Shown here piece by piece: positions 58,777 to 64,000 of a DNA stretch of 64,000 bases (the stretch's first letter is position 1; each line of letters begins with the position of its first letter). Source of the DNA: Terebella lapidaria (taxonomy: Eukaryota; Annelida; Polychaeta; Terebellida; Terebellidae); contig OX424566.1 of the NCBI GenBank assembly GCA_949152475.1, forward strand, positions 32,738,423-32,802,422, given 5' to 3'. The position numbers were made by a program, and so were the translations under genes. The notes beneath the pieces are model-generated. The model was not told the origin of the DNA. It made no database searches and saw only the letters and a program-made list of their open reading frames with translations.

Positions 58777-61449
58777 CAATCCCCAATACATTGGAAAATT
58801 AAATCTATATTCATGTGTGGGTGTCCAATGTCTGAAACACGTAGTACCAATGTTCAAAGTAAAAGAGAGACTGAAGATCAAAATTTATGCCTATTGGCAG
58901 TCCTATTCAGGGAATATGTTTATATAAGACTCAGGTGTTGTAGTCGATTTCAGGAAATTCCTCCATAGTTTCCTTTTATTCACCTTTTGGGAATGTGTAA
59001 TAGATACTGATGCTATCACCATGAACCTTTCTCTTGTAGCAACATCCACACCATTATCTACGTAACCTTTATGATGTTTTAACGACGGTTGTGTTCCATA
59101 GATAAGTTTAATCCCTCAGCGGTGATCCAGTGTTTGAACCATTGTACCACACTTTGTCCATGATCGTAATGTCTAATCGCAAGAGACATATACCTGCATC
59201 AACAACATTCTTTATACCCATTGATGTTCTACCCCCAGAGGGCTAATGCTATGATAAATGGATTAAATCTTTGTTCGAAATAACAAAAATCGATATATAG
59301 TTATGAACAATAAAAACGATTTTGTTGAAACAAAATTTATTGGAAATTAATAACATACTTGCAGTTGCAACACATGGGACTTTTATAAGAAGATTAACCT
59401 TATTTTATATAGTTGTAAATATACATATGTGACCATAAGATGAAGAGACTCATTGTAGCACACTTACATAGCAATTGAAGCTATGCTCATGTCACATTTA
59501 ACAAATCACCAATTGCAAATTATGTCATGTGTATCTGGCATGATTTGCCAAGGCCATGTGATAATAATGTCCTCTTTTGATTAGCAACGAAGCTGCTCAT
59601 GACGAACTGTTTTCAGTTTCTCTGATAGCGTGTACTGAGTCAATAAATTAACCATCCAGATATTGTCTCGTAATTGCTGCGACTGGAGTATTTGATGAAA
59701 ATTTTGATCGATAGTACTTAGTACTGATGTACTTCTAGGAGATAAATCCTTTTACCTGTCTGGAGATTATCGTATTATCGTCTGCTGTTATTAGACCAAA
59801 GATGTCTTGGCCATGTACTCTCTCAATATGATAATGATGACATTCTGATATAAGCTTAAAAATACACTCTATATGAGGCACTGTTTTCATCACATTCTGA
59901 TATCAACACTTCATTTTAGGACCATGTATACATAGATACCACTAAATACATTTTTTGTGTGTGATTTCCGTACACTAAAAATAAGGAGGTATACTTGGTA
60001 AATAAATAGCCTACTGTGTCAGTTTCGTTTCATGGTTCACTACATATACCATTCGAAAGAGAATTGAAATATCTAATAGCATCTCACATGCTCGGGATAT
60101 TTATCTGTCTGTGGCCAGTCGAATACACTTTTCATGGACAACTCTGAACAGACTGCCCAAATCAACCATGGTAGCCGGTTTTGAGCTGCATGATAATGTC
60201 ATAGGAGAATGTCAGAGACGTCGATGTGACGACAGCTTTATGCTCTATGACCCATTCGCTGTGTTTTCTCAATTAATTATTGACAACACAATCCTCATTG
60301 ATTTTGTGCAATGTTTATTTATGTTAAGCGATTGTGCTGAAGGTTTTGCCAAATATTTCAGAACATCATACAGCTGGTATGGTTAGTCATAGAATGCCAG
60401 TCGGACATTTTGCATTTTGATGGATTTTGCATTGGACATTGCATTGGTTTGTGGTATGGTGAATAAGTAGCCCAAGTTCAAATTCCAGGTCACCACTCAA
60501 ATCATTATATATGACTTCTTGTTCGAATATGCCAATAACCAAGCTATATCTCCATGCATTCGAGGAGTACAGGCCACACCGCTTCTATTCTGAAAGGAAA
60601 TTCTCGCTAAAAGTCCAAAATTGTTTTTCAGAGGCAATTTCTTTCCTGTTGGAAATGGCTCAAAACAGCTAACGGCTTTCAGGCCGACCTGGCAGAAAAT
60701 AAAAATGCCTGTCAAAATGTCTGTCAAAATCAAAATGTACATAAGGAGAATCTTATGCATGATTAAAAAATATTCGAACAGATTTTGAGAAAAGGAGCGT
60801 TTTATGATAAAAAGGTGGTTTGGACCTTTCAAGGTCACTGAAAATCAAATTCATGGTCACCACTGAATCCGCAGTATATGTTTTCCCATTTCAATATGCC
60901 AATATTTGAGCGTCATCTTAAAGTGTTCTTAGGGTATCCTCATTCAGCACCATTATGAAGCAAAAAGTGGATGAAAGTGAAGAAAAAAGTCAATGGCAGA
61001 AAAAAAATTTTTTACCGCAAAAAGTCACTTGATTTGGAACGAGGGATGTTTTTTGCTAACCCGTCCAAAAAATCAAAATGGCTGGCCACACGGACACTGG
61101 CGTTTCTCTTATGCACCAATAAGAAAGAAAGGTTACTGGATAGATTATGAGAAAATGACTGTCAAAGTCCAAAATTGGTCGGTTTTTTGGGTGAAAAAAG
61201 GGCCCCCAATTGAAAAAAAGCGAAAATCGTATAACTGCATAAGGTTTTCAGGTATTTCATGCAAAATTTTGGAAAAATTCGACTCTATACTTGTAGTCAA
61301 AAATGGCCTCCATTTCGAAAAAAAAAACGGAAATCCAATAACTGAATGACAAATCCCTCAGGAAATATTTTCAGGTATTTTATGCAAAATTTCGGAAAGA
61401 TTCGACTGTAAACTTGTACAGTATTATTCATACATGTTTGAACTACGGT
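58777..61449. other. Unannotated stretch with two open frames of doubtful value
   Basis: A plus-strand frame at 60,111-60,386 (LPKSTMVAGFELHDNVIGE) and one at 60,993-61,349, lysine- and tryptophan-rich, are open for 91 and 118 codons. The second falls in A-rich sequence with similar words repeated around 61,230-61,400, so it is probably chance. Neither shows a known motif. Confidence 0.35.
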
Positions 61450-61686
61450 TCAATCCTGTATGGTTAGACAACGTTTAAGGTCCGTGACCATGTCCAATAG
61501 TTCATCAGAAAATGCTGTTTTTTCCGGCATCCAGACCAAACATGCATTTCTGTCATTTATGTTCATGTACTCTCTTTCGACTCCCATATGTGTTGGAGGC
61601 GTGGTCACGGGCGGTTGTACTTTGTACACGTGGTACCCCTTGATGACACAATTCCTAATCTCCACGGGCCTCACGGCAGGGATGTC
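61450..61686 (-). CDS. HIRAN-like domain exon (C-terminal)
   Basis: Follows acceptor TTAACATTTCAG in phase 0 and runs to TGA at 61,450. Residues IRNCVIKGYHVYKVQPPV, then MGVEREYMNINDRNACLVWM, match the pattern 'VRGYHVYK...L.CxREPxNxxDxxAVAV' of the HIRAN-type domain widely expanded in invertebrate genomes (my recollection). HIRAN domains are thought to recognise DNA ends or damaged DNA. The remaining exons were not found; the next upstream sequence is the pogo-type pseudogene, which does not join in phase. It may be a gene remnant or part of another mobile element. Confidence 0.55.
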   Translation of the reverse strand, partial: DIPAVRPVEIRNCVIKGYHVYKVQPPVTTPPTHMGVEREYMNINDRNACLVWMPEKTAFSDELLDMVTDLKRCLTIQD

Positions 61687-61971
61687 CTGAAATGTTAAAA
61701 TTATTATATAACGTTCACTGCCAATGTTCACAGTCTTGACTACATGTATCAATGTACCCATAAATCAAAATCAGCAATGTGAATATCATGGAACATGTGA
61801 CATGGAAATGTATGTACGTGTATTGAAGAACATAATAGTTGCCGGTTAGCTATATTTACTTGGAAGCAATATTTCACGTCTCAATAAACTGGTCAGTACA
61901 GTCAGTCAGACAAATTCCAGCTTAATGTAGAGTATAGATATCGGGTACAAAATGCACCTGCGAACTACTTG

Positions 61972-63809
61972 TCAACCTTGTGTTTTTTTGTGTTTGTTTG
62001 AAATGTTCATAGAGTCCCTAGTTTTCCTTTCCTGCTTCATGTATTTAGATTTTGCCTTTCTCTCTCTCTGGGCCACTCTCTTCACAGCTTGGAGCTCCTT
62101 TAGAGCCATCATACGAATGCTGGTCTCGGACGTCAGATTATCCGGCAAACTGCGTATCAGCGTGTTCGATGTCGTGCGTGGGAGCGCCGTCGGTAAGACC
62201 AGTGCAGCTGACACTTCCGGGGACACACATGACCGTTCAGTTCCTTCACACTGTTCAATGCTTGTATCTGCAACCGCTACGTCAGCCAGGAGCTGTAGAC
62301 CACTGACATCCGCTACTTGTGGAGACGATCCGGTTTTGGCTTTGTCAGAAAGCAGCTTGTATGTGTGACATCCAGGTGACGCGTTGGAGATGTCGTGGCC
62401 CTCGGTGATTCTCTTCTCATAGCGTTCCCTTGTTGGTGTCGTCAACATGCTTCTGAATACTTCCAGTGCGTTCTGGGCAGAATTGGCTTCTCTGGTATCA
62501 GCCATGTCCGCGTTTGCTTCCTCCGTCTCAACTCTTACAGGGCCAGTCTTAGTTGTAACGTTTGCGGAGGTTTTTCCTGGGGCAAGCATGTCATCTGTGA
62601 TTTGTGCTCTGTCCACGGGGTAGACGCCTGTTGCCTTGAAGATGTTGATAATTGTACTTGGGCGATAGAAATAATTGAACGCCTCTGTAAGTTTCTCTGC
62701 GAAGTTGGGCTTGCTGATGTTTGCTCCTGGGTGGTCGTGAGAGTACTGGCGAGTTACTTGGTACCACTTGGTTTTAAGCGCACCAACACTCCTCTATCCA
62801 GGGGCTGCATCAAGTGTGTAGCATTTGGTACTAGCCGATAGATTTCTATCCCTTTCTCAGAGGCAGACGAAAATGCAGTCATGTCCACATGACTGGCAGC
62901 GCTGTCGATGATTAGGATAACTGGCCTCTCAGTACCTGCATGCTTATCGACGTGGTCAATGAATTTCCCAAACGTTGCAGAGTCCATCCACCCTTTCTTG
63001 GTGTACTCGATCACCGTGCCTGTGAGGAATCCATTCAGAGGGTTACATCCAGTTGGTTTTGGACTGGGATAAACCAGGAATGGTGGCATCATTTGACTGG
63101 ATGCACTACCACAGAACATGGCAGTGAGACGTTCCTTGCTGGAGCTCGCGGTGACGTCAGGCACCTGGTAGCCATTCTCAGTTTTCATGGGCCAATGACA
63201 GTTCCACCCTTGCTGCCCATGGCAAATCCGCACTCATCAGCATACCAAATTTGGGCTGGTTTTTCTAGCAGGCCTTTCGCCATGAGAAAGTCACGGAAGT
63301 CCCTGTACCACTTGTCCATTTGATGTGCTGTCAACCTGGATCTGGTGTATTCCTAAGGTATTTCTTTGTGCGGTCCAACGATGTGACAGTTGCGAGCCAT
63401 GAAGGAGTAGTACCAGTCATATCCAGGTTTCCCATTGTTGAACGGGTTTTTTCTTTTGTCCTTTTTCAGGACTCCCTGGATGAAAAGGAGAAATTCACCA
63501 GGCTTCAACCCCATGCCTCGGCAGGCCATTTCTGCCAACCACATCGCTATTTCCTCTTCTTCTTCAGCAGTGAAGACGGGATCTGGTCCTTTCCGGCTAT
63601 CAAATCCTACCTCGCCGTGGTACCTTCTATACACATACGTGTACTTCAAATCACATTGTTGTGCGGCCTGACTAATGGGTACCTTTTGCTCGTTTATCAT
63701 CTCAAGAGCTCCTGTTCCAGGGGACTTCGGGTATCCGGCCCTGTACTTTGATTTTCACAGACTCGTTCACGGTTTTTTTTACCACTTGATATTTTTTCTT
63801 TGGTGCCAT
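61972..63809 (-). pseudogene. pogo/CENP-B-type (DDE_1) transposase, broken
   Basis: Minus-strand pieces make a nearly complete transposase: start MAPKKKYQVVKKTVNESVK at 63,809; helix-turn-helix region INEQKVPISQAAQQCDLKYT (63,700-63,353); then, in the same frame after a TAG stop at 63,355-63,353, KWYRDFRDFLMAKGL and IWYADECGFAMG with the first catalytic Asp (63,238-63,236); VILIIDSAASHVDM with the second; and VPNATHLMQPLDRGV with the third, spaced DD35D. The C-terminal part (KPNFAEKLTEAFNYFY, FKATGVYPVDRAQITDDMLA and a charged tail) runs to 61,972. Frameshifts fall near 63,750, at about 63,190 and at about 62,790. It is inactive as it stands. Terminal repeats were not identified. Confidence 0.85.
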
Positions 63810-64000
63810 GTTGATGCAATACAGGCTACACACCGAGAGTTGAGTTTCCCTATACACCGTAGAGGAACCGATTCTAATGTAATTTCGTTTGGATCATTGG
63901 GTGAGTGACGTTCATACAACACTCTAGCCATAGATATCTAAGATGACTGTAGCTACCATTTTACTCTCCTATTGTTATGATCGTACCAAAAACGAGATTT
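63810..64000. other. 5' flank of the pogo-type pseudogene
   Basis: No gene recognised. The left terminal repeat of the transposon, if present, should lie here or beyond the window. Confidence 0.4.

Noticed and set aside
60993-61349. A 118-codon plus-strand frame
   Set aside because: It lies in A-rich, internally repetitive sequence, with no motif and no splice or promoter context.
62052-62841. Several plus-strand frames over the pogo-type pseudogene
   Set aside because: They are antisense shadows of the transposase coding strand.
1-64000. tRNA, rRNA or snRNA genes
   Set aside because: I looked for B-box-like GGTTCRANNCC words with matching acceptor stems and for snRNA motifs and found none convincing.

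Overview
This is eukaryotic DNA, most likely from a marine invertebrate. It is AT-rich, contains no operons, its recognisable coding pieces are separated by consensus splice sites, and almost all of it is a mosaic of diverged dispersed repeats. The repertoire (THAP and SWIM-YqaJ genes, a pogo-type transposase, Penelope-like and other retroelement fragments, many short inverted-repeat elements) is what I would expect of a mollusc or another lophotrochozoan, but the taxon is inference. I see no intact, confidently named host gene.

Layout. Positions 1-34 kb are built from a few recurring blocks, called here U1, D, A, E, B, C and F, which recur in the order D-A-E-B-C-F and are interrupted by insertions. 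Block A is amplified as a direct array with a period near 1.05 kb at 20.7-27.9 kb. Insertions include a TA-flanked 435 bp element with NRF1-like palindromes (9.8 kb), inverted-repeat elements at 11.7, 21.7, 29.0, 30.2 and 31.9 kb, a retroelement fragment starting exactly at a 57 bp direct repeat (5.9 kb), and an internally deleted retroelement inside block A (16.8-18.1 kb). Possible host-type exons lie at 8.3-8.8, 9.1-9.7, 11.2-11.6 and 20.2-20.6 kb. A Penelope-like reverse transcriptase remnant is at 34.3-34.7 kb.

Positions 37.0-53.6 kb are a tandem duplication (copy 1 37,018-43,479; copy 2 43,848-53,569) with an older diverged copy just upstream. Copy 2 contains the most interesting feature: a 6.13 kb element at 45,986-52,118 flanked by TTAA, with 19 bp terminal inverted repeats. 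It encodes a plus-strand THAP zinc-finger/coiled-coil gene and a minus-strand SWIM zinc-finger + YqaJ (lambda-exonuclease-type) gene, whose nuclease exon lies inside an intron of the THAP gene. No DDE transposase is recognisable in it. Copy 1 keeps the same TTAA, three terminal bases, the right interior and the right terminus, but 4,544 bp is replaced by 19 bp, so a coding and a deleted version lie side by side. The near-identity of the two copies extends well beyond the element on both sides while outer parts are more diverged, which suggests gene conversion or gap repair.

Positions 54-61.4 kb are mostly unannotatable, apart from one well-bounded orphan exon (54,177-54,404), two copies of block B and a small duplication. 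Positions 61.4-63.8 kb carry, on the minus strand, a HIRAN-like exon and a pogo/CENP-B-type DDD transposase pseudogene broken by a stop codon and frameshifts.
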